Of a DNA stretch of 64,000 bases, positions 16,432-26,207 are shown piece by piece. A model generated the notes under the pieces. It worked only from the letters and a program-made list of their open reading frames with translations. It was not told where the DNA came from and did no database searches. This stretch comes from an uncultured Cyclobacteriaceae bacterium (GTDB taxonomy: Bacteria; Bacteroidota; Bacteroidia; Cytophagales; Cyclobacteriaceae). Position 1 is the stretch's first letter, and every line of letters begins with the position of its first letter. Position numbers and translations under genes: made by a program. Location of the stretch: positions 1 to 64,000 of the forward strand of contig CAKZRQ010000057.1 in the NCBI GenBank assembly GCA_937146645.1, in the 5' to 3' direction.

Positions 16432-17462
16432 AAGTCCAATTTATACAATCCATCTTCTTTACGGGTCTCTAACTTGTGATGGCCAGGATAATTCAATTCC
16501 AAAATCCTCTTCGTTTTGGCATTTCCTCCATCTTCGTTGGCTCTAAGAGAATGATCCGAGTTTTCAATTTTGAAATGAATTTCATTGCCATTTTGAATTA
16601 AGTCGATGTTGATGGAAGAAGCTTTGCCGTATTGATATCCATGCTGAAATGCATTTTCAACATAATTCAATAAGATCATAGGAGTTATGTCCATATCATC
16701 ATTTAGGCTTGGGAATGAAGTTGAAAGTTCTAATTCCTCTAAGCCCAGGCGTTCCTTTTGGAGTGCTATGTAGCTTTTAATCGCATCAATTTCCTTGAAT
16801 AGTGAAACCTTAGATTTATTGGACTGGTCGAGCGAGTATCGAAGGGTTTCAGTCAGATTGAGAATGGAACTCTGAATTCTTTCATTTCCCTCTTCCACGG
16901 CAATGTCGTAAAAACTATTGATGGTATTGAAAATGAAGTGTGGATTTAGTTGTCTTTGAAGGGTGTCGTATGACTTTTGAGTTTGATGGAGTTTTTTTAG
17001 GTTTTTAAATTCGACGATCCAATTTCGCGCTGATTTAAGGGTCCAGCCAACCAGAAGCAGGCTCAAATAAATTCCTGTGATGGCAAAAAGATCATAGCTC
17101 CATGTCAGTCGAAATCCTTCTTGAGAAGAAGACGAGAGAAAAAGATAATATCCCTTACATACTAAATAATCTAACGAAAGAAATCCTGCCAACCAAAATG
17201 GGGCAAGTAGGATTTCTTTTTTGGTAATGCTAAGTTTTTCGCCAAGAAAATATAAAACTAGAATTAGGTAGCTCCCGCGTAAAAGGCTCAGGATAATATA
17301 CCATCCGAGCTGTTTGTCATTGGTAGTGACGACATAACCCAGGTCTTTATATCCATCTACAAACCAGGAGAATAGATCGATCCGAGCCTCAACCCAGAAA
17401 ATCCATGCAATAAAGGCGCATGCCCAAAAGATGATATGAAACAATTTTTCCTTAGAACTCAT
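16413..17462 (-). CDS. LytS/YehU-type sensor histidine kinase
   Basis: 349 residues. Four or five hydrophobic segments fill the N-terminal 150 residues (e.g. LFHIIFWACAFIAWIFWVEA), without an obvious extracellular sensor domain. The His_kinase signature is QLNPHFIFNTINSFYDIA, followed by ATPase motifs PMILLNYVENAFQHG. Partner of the overlapping LytTR regulator. The signal is unknown; the divergent thioredoxin gene may be a target. Confidence 0.93.
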   Translation of the reverse strand: MSSKEKLFHIIFWACAFIAWIFWVEARIDLFSWFVDGYKDLGYVVTTNDKQLGWYIILSLLRGSYLILVLYFLGEKLSITKKEILLAPFWLAGFLSLDYLVCKGYYLFLSSSSQEGFRLTWSYDLFAITGIYLSLLLVGWTLKSARNWIVEFKNLKKLHQTQKSYDTLQRQLNPHFIFNTINSFYDIAVEEGNERIQSSILNLTETLRYSLDQSNKSKVSLFKEIDAIKSYIALQKERLGLEELELSTSFPSLNDDMDITPMILLNYVENAFQHGYQYGKASSINIDLIQNGNEIHFKIENSDHSLRANEDGGNAKTKRILELNYPGHHKLETRKEDGLYKLDLWMNLG

Positions 17463-17508
17463 GCCTCCAAAGTACTAAGGTATTTAAGACTCTAATAGCG
17501 CTGAGGAT

Positions 17509-17605
17509 AAACGACCATACTAATTGTATGAACGACCAGAAAATCAATTAATGGTCGTTTAAACTCGTTTCCTGCCTATTTACATAGTATTTGAGTCGTT
17601 TAAAT
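17509..17605. promoter_or_regulatory. Cluster of GTCGTTTA-like motifs, candidate LytTR sites
   Basis: Four copies in 97 bases: AAACGACCAT (17509-17518) and AACGACCA (17531-17538) as seen on plus, then inverted ATGGTCGTTT (17551-17560) and GTCGTTTAAA (17595-17604). A weaker TCGTTT sits at 17565. LytTR regulators bind short repeated elements of this kind; the position between the LytTR pair and the thioredoxin gene fits. Binding is inferred. Confidence 0.55.
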
Positions 17606-17664
17606 TCGAGGCTTTGTCCTTCGATTTTCACCCTCTATGATTGAGGAAAACAAAATCGAAAATC

Positions 17665-18588
17665 ATGAAAGCGAATTACAAAAAACTCTTCTGGCTGGTA
17701 CCAATTTTCATCTTAATAATCAATGTAAGTGTGGCTACTTCCTTCAGTCAGTTTATCTACTTTTTCTTTGAAGGATCCATGATCGCAATCACTCTTTGTG
17801 GCATTGTTTGGTTAACATGGACAAAGAATATTAAGGGAGAAGCCGGGAAATGGCTAGGAGCCAGCCTTTTTATTCTACTGGTTCTTACTCACATCACCCG
17901 GATCATCTGGCTTTGTATTCGTGGAGGAAATGAAATCCTTCTCAAGCATTTTGTACGAACTGATCTTATGGAACCTACTATTGAGCATTTTGTAGGAAGC
18001 TTGGTTGCCGCATTGGTGGTTTCATTTCTTATTTGGCTTTTCAGGCTACCTAAAAAACAGCTTATAAAAGTAGGAGGAACTGTAGGGGGATTAATTCTCA
18101 CAGGGGCTCTGACCTTCACTTGGTATGTGAATCGTGACCTAAGCTCGGATGAAATTTTCTTCCAGTATGGAATTACAGATCTTGATGGAGTACGTGGCTT
18201 GGCTCAAGAAAAAGGTAAAACTCTCTATGTAGATTTTTGGCACTCGGGCTGTAAGCCATGCATAGAGCAATTCATGGTGCATCAGGAATTTAGTTCTCAG
18301 GTGGACCATGGGAACGTCCATTTTCTCTTTGTCGGGGCAGATTTGTCAATGCCGGGCGAGAAGCAAAGACAGAGACTTATCGTGGAAAAGTATGATTTGA
18401 AAGGAACCCATGCCTTCGTTTCAAGAGAGGCATTTGCGGAGATTCTTGATTCCGCGGGCTATTTGGATAGCGTACATGGGACTAAGGCTTTTCCCCATTA
18501 TATGATTTTAGACTCAGCAGGAGAAGTAGTAGAAATAAAGGCAGGAAAGCCTTCTCGTCTTGTTGCACAAAGGTTGAATTCATTATAG
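17665..18588 (+). CDS. Membrane-anchored thioredoxin-like protein
   Basis: 307 residues from ATG 17665 (MKANYKKLFWLVPIFI); the track's 17641 start is TTG. About five transmembrane helices occupy the first 170 residues, followed by a thioredoxin fold with the redox motif in VDFWHSGCKPCIEQF and a cis-Pro-like FPHYMIL. Likely orientation puts the thioredoxin domain in the periplasm, for disulfide reduction or exchange. Transcribed away from the LytTR pair and ended by a strong hairpin. The electron donor is not encoded nearby. Confidence 0.85.
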   Translation: MKANYKKLFWLVPIFILIINVSVATSFSQFIYFFFEGSMIAITLCGIVWLTWTKNIKGEAGKWLGASLFILLVLTHITRIIWLCIRGGNEILLKHFVRTDLMEPTIEHFVGSLVAALVVSFLIWLFRLPKKQLIKVGGTVGGLILTGALTFTWYVNRDLSSDEIFFQYGITDLDGVRGLAQEKGKTLYVDFWHSGCKPCIEQFMVHQEFSSQVDHGNVHFLFVGADLSMPGEKQRQRLIVEKYDLKGTHAFVSREAFAEILDSAGYLDSVHGTKAFPHYMILDSAGEVVEIKAGKPSRLVAQRLNSL

Positions 18589-18610
18589 TAATAGCCTCAC
18601 TAAACCAACA

Positions 18611-18635
18611 AAAAGGGACCGCATAGGTCCCTTTT
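18611..18635. terminator. Bidirectional terminator
   Basis: Perfect 10-bp inverted repeat AAAAGGGACC/GGTCCCTTTT with loop GCATA between the convergent thioredoxin and SRPBCC genes; A/T flanks serve both strands. Confidence 0.85.
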
Positions 18636-18639
18636 CAAG

Positions 18640-19191
18640 TCACGCTGCCAGAGGGCTTTTTTGTTTTTTGAGTTCCTCAATTCTCTTTCTTTTGGCTTCT
18701 GAAATCAATCCCGTTTCAGCATAAATTTTTGCATCCTTCAGAACGATTTCTAAGGTTTCTTTGAGATTTTTTTTCATTAAAGGGTTCATTAATATGGCCA
18801 CCACACCTTTTGACCTGAACTTTGCAGACATAGTGAGAATGGATTTATTGGGCCCATCCTCAAGAACGGACCATTCATTCGTTGCGCTTTCCACAAAGTT
18901 TGGCATGCCTCCTGTAACACTGTATGCTAAAACTCTGTCCTGATCACTGTACTTGACAAGCCTCTCACTGATCTTATCAAATCCTTTCACATTTACATTG
19001 CAAAACCGGTTTCTGACGGCTGCTCCTTCAAATTCAGGCTCGCCTGAGCCTTCAGCGAAATCCACATTTGAAGACCACTTGTAAACGTCTACAAAGCCAG
19101 GACCAATCATTTCCCAGAGTTTTTCTGCAGATACATCAATGCTAATCTGCTTTTCGATATCAAATCCTTTTTGTGCCATAATTTCTTTCAT
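18640..19191 (-). CDS. SRPBCC-family lipid/ligand-binding protein
   Basis: 183 residues with the START-like fold pattern: KQISIDVSAEKLWEMIGPGF, then RNRFCNVNVKGFDKISERLV and NEWSVLEDGPNKSILTMSAKF, ending in a long helix (MKKNLKETLEIVLKD). Resembles polyketide cyclase-like SRPBCC proteins; ligand unknown. The C-terminal tail is basic (KRKRIEELKKQK). Start may be ATG 19191 or 19179. The next gene upstream encodes an AraC regulator on the same strand. Confidence 0.8.
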   Translation of the reverse strand: MKEIMAQKGFDIEKQISIDVSAEKLWEMIGPGFVDVYKWSSNVDFAEGSGEPEFEGAAVRNRFCNVNVKGFDKISERLVKYSDQDRVLAYSVTGGMPNFVESATNEWSVLEDGPNKSILTMSAKFRSKGVVAILMNPLMKKNLKETLEIVLKDAKIYAETGLISEAKRKRIEELKKQKSPLAA

Positions 19192-19276
19192 TTTGAGTAA
19201 GACATAAATTCAATCCTTCATAAGGCTTGTATCTCAAAATTCTCGAAATCGGCTGGCTCCGGCTTTCTGAAATGGT

Positions 19277-20122
19277 TCAAATACTTGCTGAATTGGACAG
19301 CCGATATTCTCGTGGGGAGATTTTATATTTTTGCTGGAAATTCGCAGAAAATGTTGTGGGATCCACGAAGCCACAATCGTAAGCTATCGCTGAAATGGGA
19401 TCCTTGGTGGTGATTATTTTTTTGGCTGCCTTTTCTAGTCTTTGGGACTTAATATATCTGGCAGGACTCTCATTGAATTCCTTTTTAAATTCCCTCTTGA
19501 ATTTAGAGAGGCTCATGTGGCATATGAAAGCCAACTCTTCAATACTCAATGGATTGAATAGATTTTGCTCAAGTGCTTTTCGGAATTCATGGTTAACAGG
19601 ACTGAATATGTCGGTGAGAAGTGTCCGAACACTTTGATGATTTGCAGATTTCAGCAAAATCATGATCAGTTCCTTGAGCTTTAAAACGCCAAGTTCCTCA
19701 TCCAAGGCCTCAGGTTCTTCGAAGTAAATGGTGAGATTCTTTATGTACTGCTCGATCAGCTTGTTGCCAATAAATTTTTCTGGCTTTCTGCTGACTTCCT
19801 GTTTAAGGGAAGAAGGAAGCTCGTCTTTAAAAATTGACTGGAGCATCTTTGGGTATAGATACACCGCTATGGCCTCTACCTCATCTGAGTTTTCGTTGGG
19901 TCTAAACTTCTGAACATAATTATTGCAGTTTTTGATCACTGCTTCATTCATGCTAATGATGTGTTCACCTCTTGAGTCATAGGAGTACATGTTTCCTTCG
20001 GTGATGTAGAAAAAGCAAGCGAAATCCTGGATGGTACCCTGCGATCCAAAAGGGGCTTTGATTCGCATTTTTTGGAACAAGGGCATCCCCTTGAATTCTA
20101 TGATCTCATTTTTTAGAATCAT
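19277..20122 (-). CDS. AraC-family transcriptional regulator
   Basis: 281 residues. The C-terminal double helix-turn-helix is typical: LSIEELAFICHMSLSKFKRE and DPISAIAYDCGFVDPTTFSANFQQKYKISPREYR. The N-terminal half is a cupin-like sensing domain (FACFFYITEGNMYSYDSRGEHI). Target unknown; the SRPBCC gene downstream on the same strand is one candidate, the GH16 gene upstream another. Confidence 0.92.
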   Translation of the reverse strand: MILKNEIIEFKGMPLFQKMRIKAPFGSQGTIQDFACFFYITEGNMYSYDSRGEHIISMNEAVIKNCNNYVQKFRPNENSDEVEAIAVYLYPKMLQSIFKDELPSSLKQEVSRKPEKFIGNKLIEQYIKNLTIYFEEPEALDEELGVLKLKELIMILLKSANHQSVRTLLTDIFSPVNHEFRKALEQNLFNPLSIEELAFICHMSLSKFKREFKKEFNESPARYIKSQRLEKAAKKIITTKDPISAIAYDCGFVDPTTFSANFQQKYKISPREYRLSNSASI

Positions 20123-20191
20123 GCTTCAAGGTTAGGTAATGCCTTTCGAAAAGACTTTCTGAAAAAGCTCAAATGATTAAGCTAGTCTCTA

Positions 20192-21061
20192 TTACTGATA
20201 AACCCGAATATAATCCACCAGCATGGAGCTTTCTTGAAAATTTGGATCCAGGTTGGGTTCCAAAGCAATGTTCATTAAGAAATAATATTTGTCGTCGTAA
20301 GGCCAGGTATCCTTGTTCTTTTCCGAAGGAGCATATTCTAAATGCTGTTTACCATCTACACTGAAGGTCATTTTGTCCTCTGTCCATACAAAAGAGTAGA
20401 CGTGAAATTCACTCGAAGCACCGTTTATTTTCTGCGCCCCGAAGTTTTTGGTTTGATCTCCATAGCTTGATCCATTATGCAAAGCACTGGAAACCACATC
20501 CTGATTTTTTCCCCAATGCTCTACAATATCAATTTCACCGCAATGCGGCCAAACGGTGGTTCCATAACCCTCATTATCCCAATATGCACCATCTTCGTCA
20601 ATATTTGTATTGAGCATCCAGATCGCTGGCCAGGTACCATATCCTTCTGGCATCTTGGCTCGTACTTCCACTCGTCCATAAGTAAAAGAGAACTTAGAAT
20701 TCAAGCGAGCTGACGTATATTCTTTTAGCTCACCCTGGTCCTCGTAGGACTCTTTCTTAGCAACTACATGTAAATGGCCATCCTTGACGAAGGCATTGTC
20801 TTCCTTATCTGTATAATGCATTAAGAGACCTCCCCACCAGCTTCCGTTACCGCTCTCAGGTAGTTGGGTTTGCATAAACCACTTTTCAGGGTCAATAGGG
20901 CCATCTTCATTAAATTCATCAGACCAGATAAGCGTATCGAATTCTGATTCTGGGAATTCTACAGCAACCAGCGGTTCCTCAAAGTTGAGGCTAATGAATC
21001 CTGAAACAGTGATTACGGTGAATGCCAAAAGGCTCCAAAGGATGGTTCTCTTATTCTTCAT
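20192..21061 (-). CDS. Glycoside hydrolase family 16 (laminarinase-like)
   Basis: 289 residues. An N-terminal hydrophobic segment (ILWSLLAFTVITVSGFISL) is a signal peptide or membrane anchor. The catalytic signature is HCGEIDIVEHWG, with the two Glu as nucleophile and acid/base. Other GH16 landmarks are LIWSDEFN near the start, SRLNSKFSFTYGRVEVRAKMP-like strands, GTWPAIWML, and IRVYQ at the end. Most similar in motif to beta-1,3-glucanases; exact linkage uncertain. An esterase lies upstream on the same strand, but no SusC/D pair or transporter is nearby. Confidence 0.93.
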   Translation of the reverse strand: MKNKRTILWSLLAFTVITVSGFISLNFEEPLVAVEFPESEFDTLIWSDEFNEDGPIDPEKWFMQTQLPESGNGSWWGGLLMHYTDKEDNAFVKDGHLHVVAKKESYEDQGELKEYTSARLNSKFSFTYGRVEVRAKMPEGYGTWPAIWMLNTNIDEDGAYWDNEGYGTTVWPHCGEIDIVEHWGKNQDVVSSALHNGSSYGDQTKNFGAQKINGASSEFHVYSFVWTEDKMTFSVDGKQHLEYAPSEKNKDTWPYDDKYYFLMNIALEPNLDPNFQESSMLVDYIRVYQ

Positions 21062-21143
21062 AATTGATAAAGGTGCTAAGGGATTTTGAATCTAGTCAAC
21101 CAGAAGTAAATATGAAATTTGGGTGGTCCAATTTATCTGTACC

Positions 21144-21977
21144 TCATTCAATCTTGACTGTCGGGCTGCTGGACAAATACCCCAAACTTTGAAGGAATGA
21201 ATCCGCTTCCTGAACCGTTTGTTTATAGAAGTCAAAGTTGCCATAATTGAAAAAACCATGGCCTTCTCCTTCGTAAAGTTTGAGTTCGCATCGACTTCCA
21301 ACTTTTTCCATTACAGTTTTGTAATATTCAGCAGTTTCTACAGGAATCAGTTCATCCTCTGTTCCGAGAAATACAATGGTTGGAGGGGCTCCTTCCCTGA
21401 TGTTGTGCAATGGAGAGAACTTGAGGTAATCCTCACCAATTCGCTCAAAACCATAACCTCCAGGGCCATTATCAATCACGGGATTAAATAAGACCAATGC
21501 ATTGGGAACGGCATCAATCATGATGTCATCCATTGGGTCGTTGTATGCTTCGATTAACGCGGTAGCTGCAGCCAGATGGCCGCCAGCTGAGCCACCGGAA
21601 GCGATGATTTTATCTGGATCGATTTTGAAATTTTCGGCGTTTATTCGAATAAATCGGATGGCAGATTTGGCATCTTTTAAAGATTCAAAAGGAGTGATCT
21701 GATGGATGCTCGCAATTCTATAATCTACGAGAAAGCAAGTCAATCCCCGTTGAGAAAAATACTCCGCATGTTTTCTAAAGTGACTTCGATTCCCTCCGGT
21801 CCATCCACCACCAAAAAAGAAAATCATTGCGGGGTTTATGGACGCTTCAGTTTCAGCTTGATACACTTCCAGATAAAGTCTTGTAGTATCAATTTCTTTA
21901 TACAGGACTGTGTCTTGGGCTTTGACTCTGAAGCAAATAGTAATTCCGATAAGAAGAAAACCAAAAAGCTTTTTCAT
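21144..21977 (-). CDS. Exported alpha/beta hydrolase, esterase type
   Basis: 277 residues with a signal peptide (LFGFLLIGITICFRVKAQ). Oxyanion-hole motif FFGGGWTGGNRSHF and nucleophile elbow ASGGSAGGHLAAA (GxSxG), acid in GTEDELIPVE and His in GEGHGFFNYG complete the triad. Resembles the BD-FAE/acetyl-xylan-esterase-like lipase group that removes acyl groups from polysaccharides. Encoded just upstream of GH16 on the same strand (82 bases between), so the two may act together on a beta-glucan-type substrate. Confidence 0.88.
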   Translation of the reverse strand: MKKLFGFLLIGITICFRVKAQDTVLYKEIDTTRLYLEVYQAETEASINPAMIFFFGGGWTGGNRSHFRKHAEYFSQRGLTCFLVDYRIASIHQITPFESLKDAKSAIRFIRINAENFKIDPDKIIASGGSAGGHLAAATALIEAYNDPMDDIMIDAVPNALVLFNPVIDNGPGGYGFERIGEDYLKFSPLHNIREGAPPTIVFLGTEDELIPVETAEYYKTVMEKVGSRCELKLYEGEGHGFFNYGNFDFYKQTVQEADSFLQSLGYLSSSPTVKIE

Positions 21978-22041
21978 GCCTCTAAAATAGGCTGTTTAAT
22001 TAAGCAGGCAAGCGAGTGTTAAACCGGAATAGGGGTACTTC

Positions 22042-22854
22042 TTACATCCGAATTTGGCCATATTTCAAGATTCCTACAAAAATGGTTCCACCCAATACAT
22101 TGCCCAGCGTGGCCCAAACCTGAAAATTGACATAATCTATCAACCTGATTTTCTCACTTGTCATAAGACCAGCCAATACTTCGATGGAGCCGACGATACA
22201 GTGATGTAATCCTGCTAAACCAATTACAAAAGTCACCAAAATAATAACGAAAATCCTACTCAAGCTGTCTTTTGAAGAAGTAACAAGCCAGCCTAAGAGC
22301 CCCATCATCCAACCAGCTAGGATTGCACTCACAAGAATAGTACTCCAGTCATGGTCAACCATTTTATCCGCTAGATGGAAGAATGAGTTTATTTCAATAA
22401 AACCGACGGACGGACCAATTTTAATCAGAAGAAGGGAAAAAATTAATCCTCCTAAGAGGTTGCCTACATAGACTAGGGACCATAGAGAGATTAGACTTCT
22501 TATCGTAACTGAGCGATTTAAAACGGGAAGCAATGCAAGAGCTGTATGCTCTGTAAAAAGTTCAGAACGACCAATTATGACAAAAATGAAACCTAACGGA
22601 TAAGAGAGCGCAAGTAGAACGGTTAAAAGTTCAGGGCTAGTGTTCCCTCCGAAAAGTGTGTAGAGGGTTCCCATCAAAAGCACACTGAATCCAATCTCGA
22701 GACCAGCAATGAAGGCAGAAATAAACAGATTGGTATTTGATCTCTTAAACTCTTTTAAGCTTGCAGCAATTTGTTCTTCCAATATCTCTTCTGATTCTTT
22801 TGGCTTGGACTGCGGTTCAATTTTTTTCTTCTGTTCAAAAAGCTTTTTAATCAT
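22042..22854 (-). CDS. Formate/nitrite transporter (FNT) family membrane protein
   Basis: 270 residues with a charged N-terminal tail (QKKKIEPQSKPKESEEI) and six hydrophobic segments. FNT-type features: SNTNLFISAFIAGLEIGFSVLL, PLGFIFVIIGRSELFTEHT, VGNLLGGLIF, GLAGLHHCIVGSIEVLAGL and WATLGNVLGGTIFVG. It belongs to the YfdC-like branch with a long N-terminus; substrate (formate, nitrite, hydrosulfide or none) unknown. Divergent from the two-component cluster. Confidence 0.88.
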   Translation of the reverse strand: MIKKLFEQKKKIEPQSKPKESEEILEEQIAASLKEFKRSNTNLFISAFIAGLEIGFSVLLMGTLYTLFGGNTSPELLTVLLALSYPLGFIFVIIGRSELFTEHTALALLPVLNRSVTIRSLISLWSLVYVGNLLGGLIFSLLLIKIGPSVGFIEINSFFHLADKMVDHDWSTILVSAILAGWMMGLLGWLVTSSKDSLSRIFVIILVTFVIGLAGLHHCIVGSIEVLAGLMTSEKIRLIDYVNFQVWATLGNVLGGTIFVGILKYGQIRM

Positions 22855-22974
22855 TTTGGTTCTCTAATTTTTCCTTCTGTAATGGTCGGAAGAATCATGC
22901 CATTAAATGAATGTGGGTTAATAGCCCAGTTATCTTAGACTTTGAGCTTATATTGTAGAATTATTACACAGTTT

Positions 22975-23331
22975 ATGGGGATTCTTGTTGTAGATGATGA
23001 AGCGGATATCCGGCACATGATAACAGTTTTTCTAAAAAAATCTAATAGGGAGGTTATTACTGTAGGGACTTTTAGCGAAGCTAAAGAAATGCTGATTAGC
23101 CATAATTTTGATTTACATTTCCTGGATTTGAATTTACCTGATGGTACCGGTTTTGATTTGATTCCCTTTGTACGAAAGAAATATAATTATTCGAGGATCA
23201 TCGTGATGAGTGCCTACCACAATGAATCTGAGATGATTAGAGCACAAGAGTTGGGAGCAGATATGTTTTTAAAAAAACCATTTAGCAAGGTCCAAGTGCT
23301 GAATGCAGTTAATAATTTTTTATCTGAATAA
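22975..23331 (+). CDS. Stand-alone response regulator receiver domain
   Basis: 118 residues from ATG 22975 (MGILVVDDEADIRHMI); the track's start at 22942 adds an unsupported TTG extension. Receiver only: acidic pair in VVDDEAD, phospho-acceptor Asp in LHFLDLNLPDGTG, Thr/Ser in VMSAY and Lys in FLKKPFSKVQ. No output domain, so it probably works in a phosphorelay or by protein contact with the kinase two genes downstream. Three bases separate it from the sigma-54 activator gene. Confidence 0.92.
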   Translation: MGILVVDDEADIRHMITVFLKKSNREVITVGTFSEAKEMLISHNFDLHFLDLNLPDGTGFDLIPFVRKKYNYSRIIVMSAYHNESEMIRAQELGADMFLKKPFSKVQVLNAVNNFLSE

Positions 23332-23334
23332 GCA

Positions 23335-24702
23335 ATGCAAAAAATTTTAATAATCGACGACGAACAGGATATCTGTACACTATTAAAACGATTTTTTGAA
23401 AAGAAAAATTTTCAGGTTAGTACTGGACTTTCTGGTAAAGAAGGTCTTAAAATGATTCAGAGTGAAGCCTTTGATTTAGTTATATGTGATTTTAGACTAC
23501 CGGATCATACGGGCTTGGAGATGCTGGAGAGAATCAAGATTCTTCAAAAAGACCTTCAGGTTATAATAATTACTGGATATTCGGATGTCCGAATTGCTGT
23601 GGAGGCCTTAAAAAAGGGAGCATTCGATTATGTTACGAAACCGCTATATCCTGACGAAATATTATTGACGGTAAATAAAGCCTTGAATAAGGAAAATGTC
23701 ACTCAGTATAAATCCAAATCTGGGGCAAAGAAGAAGCAAAGAAAAAACTTTATTGTTGGAGCAAGTCGTCCATCACAGACTGTCCGGAATCATATTGATC
23801 TAGTTGCTCCAACGGATTTATCCGTGATTGTTACGGGAGAAACAGGAACTGGTAAGGAATTCGTTGCAAGGTCTATTCACGAAAAAAGTAACAGAAGCGG
23901 TAAAAGTTTTGTGGCTTTGGATTGTGGGGCACTTCCTCAGGAACTGGCTGGAAGTGAACTTTTTGGACATATAAAAGGGGCTTTCACGGGTGCAGTTTCG
24001 GATAAAACTGGCTGCTTCGAACTAGCCTCCGGCGGTACATTATTCCTAGATGAAATAGGTAATCTTTCTTACGAAAATCAAATCAAGCTTTTGAGGGTTT
24101 TGCAGGAAAGGGTCATAAAAAAGGTAGGGGGAACGAAAAATATTCCAGTAGATGTGAGGTTAATAGCGGCTACGAATGAAGACCTTAAATCTGCTGTAAG
24201 AGAAGGAGATTTCAGAGAGGACCTTTATCACAGACTTAATGAATTCAGCATACCACTAGCCCCACTTAGAGAAAGAAAGGAGGATATTATTCTTTTTTCC
24301 AATCACTTCTTAAAGGAGTCCAATGAGAGGCTTGGAAAAGCTGTTGAAACTTTTGATCCTGACGTTCTTGAACTCCTTTCCGCCTATCCTTGGTATGGGA
24401 ATCTGAGGGAATTAGGCAATGTGATTCGTCGATCAGTTTTACTATCCTCAGGAAAAAATATTAGTTCTTCCACCATTCCTTTAGAGATCAAAAATCCAGA
24501 TTCTGAAGGGTCGCGAATAAATGATTCTTCAGCTTTTTATAGAGGAAAAACATTAAAAGAGGTTGCCGCATTGGCGGAGGCCAAAGCTATTCGGTCGGCC
24601 ATGGAAGCGACAAATAACAATAAGTCTGAAATGGCGAGGCTTTTAGGTGTGGATAGAAAAACTCTCTACAACAAACTCAAATCCTACAATATTGACATCT
24701 AA
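23335..24702 (+). CDS. Sigma-54-dependent response regulator (NtrC/AtoC type)
   Basis: 455 residues in order: receiver ([12 protein letters not shown], Asp in [13 protein letters not shown]), AAA+ domain with Walker [10 protein letters not shown], the sigma-54 contact loop GAFTGA, Walker [13 protein letters not shown] and R-finger region, and a Fis-type HTH at the end ([22 protein letters not shown]). It activates RNA polymerase holding sigma-54. A matching -24/-12 promoter lies in front of the ytxH gene downstream, suggesting the adjacent stress genes are its regulon. Confidence 0.96.
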   Translation: MQKILIIDDEQDICTLLKRFFEKKNFQVSTGLSGKEGLKMIQSEAFDLVICDFRLPDHTGLEMLERIKILQKDLQVIIITGYSDVRIAVEALKKGAFDYVTKPLYPDEILLTVNKALNKENVTQYKSKSGAKKKQRKNFIVGASRPSQTVRNHIDLVAPTDLSVIVTGETGTGKEFVARSIHEKSNRSGKSFVALDCGALPQELAGSELFGHIKGAFTGAVSDKTGCFELASGGTLFLDEIGNLSYENQIKLLRVLQERVIKKVGGTKNIPVDVRLIAATNEDLKSAVREGDFREDLYHRLNEFSIPLAPLRERKEDIILFSNHFLKESNERLGKAVETFDPDVLELLSAYPWYGNLRELGNVIRRSVLLSSGKNISSSTIPLEIKNPDSEGSRINDSSAFYRGKTLKEVAALAEAKAIRSAMEATNNNKSEMARLLGVDRKTLYNKLKSYNIDI

Positions 24703-26137
24703 TCGATCTACCCACGAATTTTTGCACAGCATTCTTCAGGGTTCCTTTAGTGGCATCATGGCCTTTAAATCTATAAGGAATGAGAATGACGATATTGTGG
24801 ATTTTGAGTGGACCTTTGTTAATCAACTCGCCAGTAAATTGGTTGGCATACCCTCAGACGAACTAGTAGGTTCAAGACTTTTAGATTTGCTACCAGGTAA
24901 TAAAGAAGCAGGCTTATTTGATCGATACAAGGAGGTGGTTGAGTCTCGTAAAATGGTCACGTTTGAGCAGTTTTATCCTGGAGAAGAGATAAATAAATGG
25001 TTTAAAATTTCGGCAGTTCATCTTGAAGACGGTTTTACTGTAAATTTCCAGGATATTTCAGACCTGAAGGAGGCCATGATCGAATCAGAGTCTAGAGGCA
25101 AGAAATACCAAAAGCTTTTTGAAGAATCTCTTGATCCTATTTTTCTCGCTGATGAAAAGTTTAATGTGATGGAATCCAATGACGCTTTTGTCAAACTTTT
25201 TTCAAGTGAAAAAAATCTTAATTCTTCATCTCTTGATTCTCTCTTTGCCCTAACATCGGATTTTGAAAAATTTCATGATGAAATACGAAAATCGGGAAAG
25301 GTGGTCGAGTTTGAAGCAGACTTATTGAATCAGCTGGGGAAAAAGCGTCCATGCCTGATTAATTGCTCTCACCTGATTGGCGAAAACGATAAGGAAAAAT
25401 TCTTTCTGGGTGTGGTGAGAGATTTAACTAAAAGAAAGCGTGCAGAGCGCGAACTAATCCTGGCGGAAAAAATATCTATGACTGGAAAGCTTTCTCGAAC
25501 CATTGGCCATGAGGTCAGAAATCCGCTGACCAATTTGGGCTTGGCTCTGGATCAATTAAAGGATGAAGTTGAGCAGTATTCAGCGGATGTGGAGATCTAC
25601 TTTGAGATCATTGAAAGAAATCTAAAGCGGATCAATAATCTAATTAATGATTTGCTAGACTCATCAAAACCCAAAGAGCTTAAACTTCAAAAGAAAAGCT
25701 TAAATGAGGTAGTTCAGTCATCTATCGCCTTGGTGAGGGATCGTCTCAATCTTAGAAACTTGAGGCTAGAGGAAAATTATGATCGCCACCTTACTGAGTG
25801 TTTGATTGATGAAGATCAGCTTAAAGTTGCGCTATTAAATTTGATGATTAATGCCATAGAGGCCATGGAGGATGGGAAAGGTATTTTATCTGTAAAGAGC
25901 TACTATGAGGAGAGTTCCATCTATCTGGAAATTGAGGATAATGGCATTGGTATACCTAAAGAAAATCTAACGAAATTATTTCAGCCTTTTTTTACTTCTA
26001 AAAAGGAAGGTACAGGACTGGGACTGGTTACCGTACAAAATATCATTCAAAGCCATAGGGGAGAGATTCAGGCAGAGAGTGAAGTTGGAAAGGGTACCCG
26101 ATTTACCATGAGCTTCCCAATCCTGGTTGAGGATTAA
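24692..26137 (+). CDS. PAS-domain sensor histidine kinase
   Basis: About 481 residues. Two PAS-like domains (LHSILQGSFSGIMAF...; YQKLFEESLDPIFLADEKFN) precede a HisKA domain with the phospho-His in RTIGHEVRNPLTNLGLAL and HATPase motifs MINAIEAMEDG, DNGIGIP and GTGLGLVTVQNI. No transmembrane helix, so a cytoplasmic NtrB-like kinase. No ATG fits: TTG 24692 overlaps the end of the activator gene by 11 bases, GTG 24647 is the alternative. Cognate partner of the NtrC-type regulator. Confidence 0.92.
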   Translation: MTSNRSTHEFLHSILQGSFSGIMAFKSIRNENDDIVDFEWTFVNQLASKLVGIPSDELVGSRLLDLLPGNKEAGLFDRYKEVVESRKMVTFEQFYPGEEINKWFKISAVHLEDGFTVNFQDISDLKEAMIESESRGKKYQKLFEESLDPIFLADEKFNVMESNDAFVKLFSSEKNLNSSSLDSLFALTSDFEKFHDEIRKSGKVVEFEADLLNQLGKKRPCLINCSHLIGENDKEKFFLGVVRDLTKRKRAERELILAEKISMTGKLSRTIGHEVRNPLTNLGLALDQLKDEVEQYSADVEIYFEIIERNLKRINNLINDLLDSSKPKELKLQKKSLNEVVQSSIALVRDRLNLRNLRLEENYDRHLTECLIDEDQLKVALLNLMINAIEAMEDGKGILSVKSYYEESSIYLEIEDNGIGIPKENLTKLFQPFFTSKKEGTGLGLVTVQNIIQSHRGEIQAESEVGKGTRFTMSFPILVED

Positions 26138-26207
26138 TCACCCCACCTGAGAAATATTTTCTACATCGTAACCCCACCAAGTCTCGTTATTTGGCTTCCC
26201 TGCTCCT

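Noticed and set aside
20173-20364. 63-residue plus-strand ORF opposite GH16
   Set aside because: Lies antisense to the end of a clear GH16 gene; a shadow ORF.
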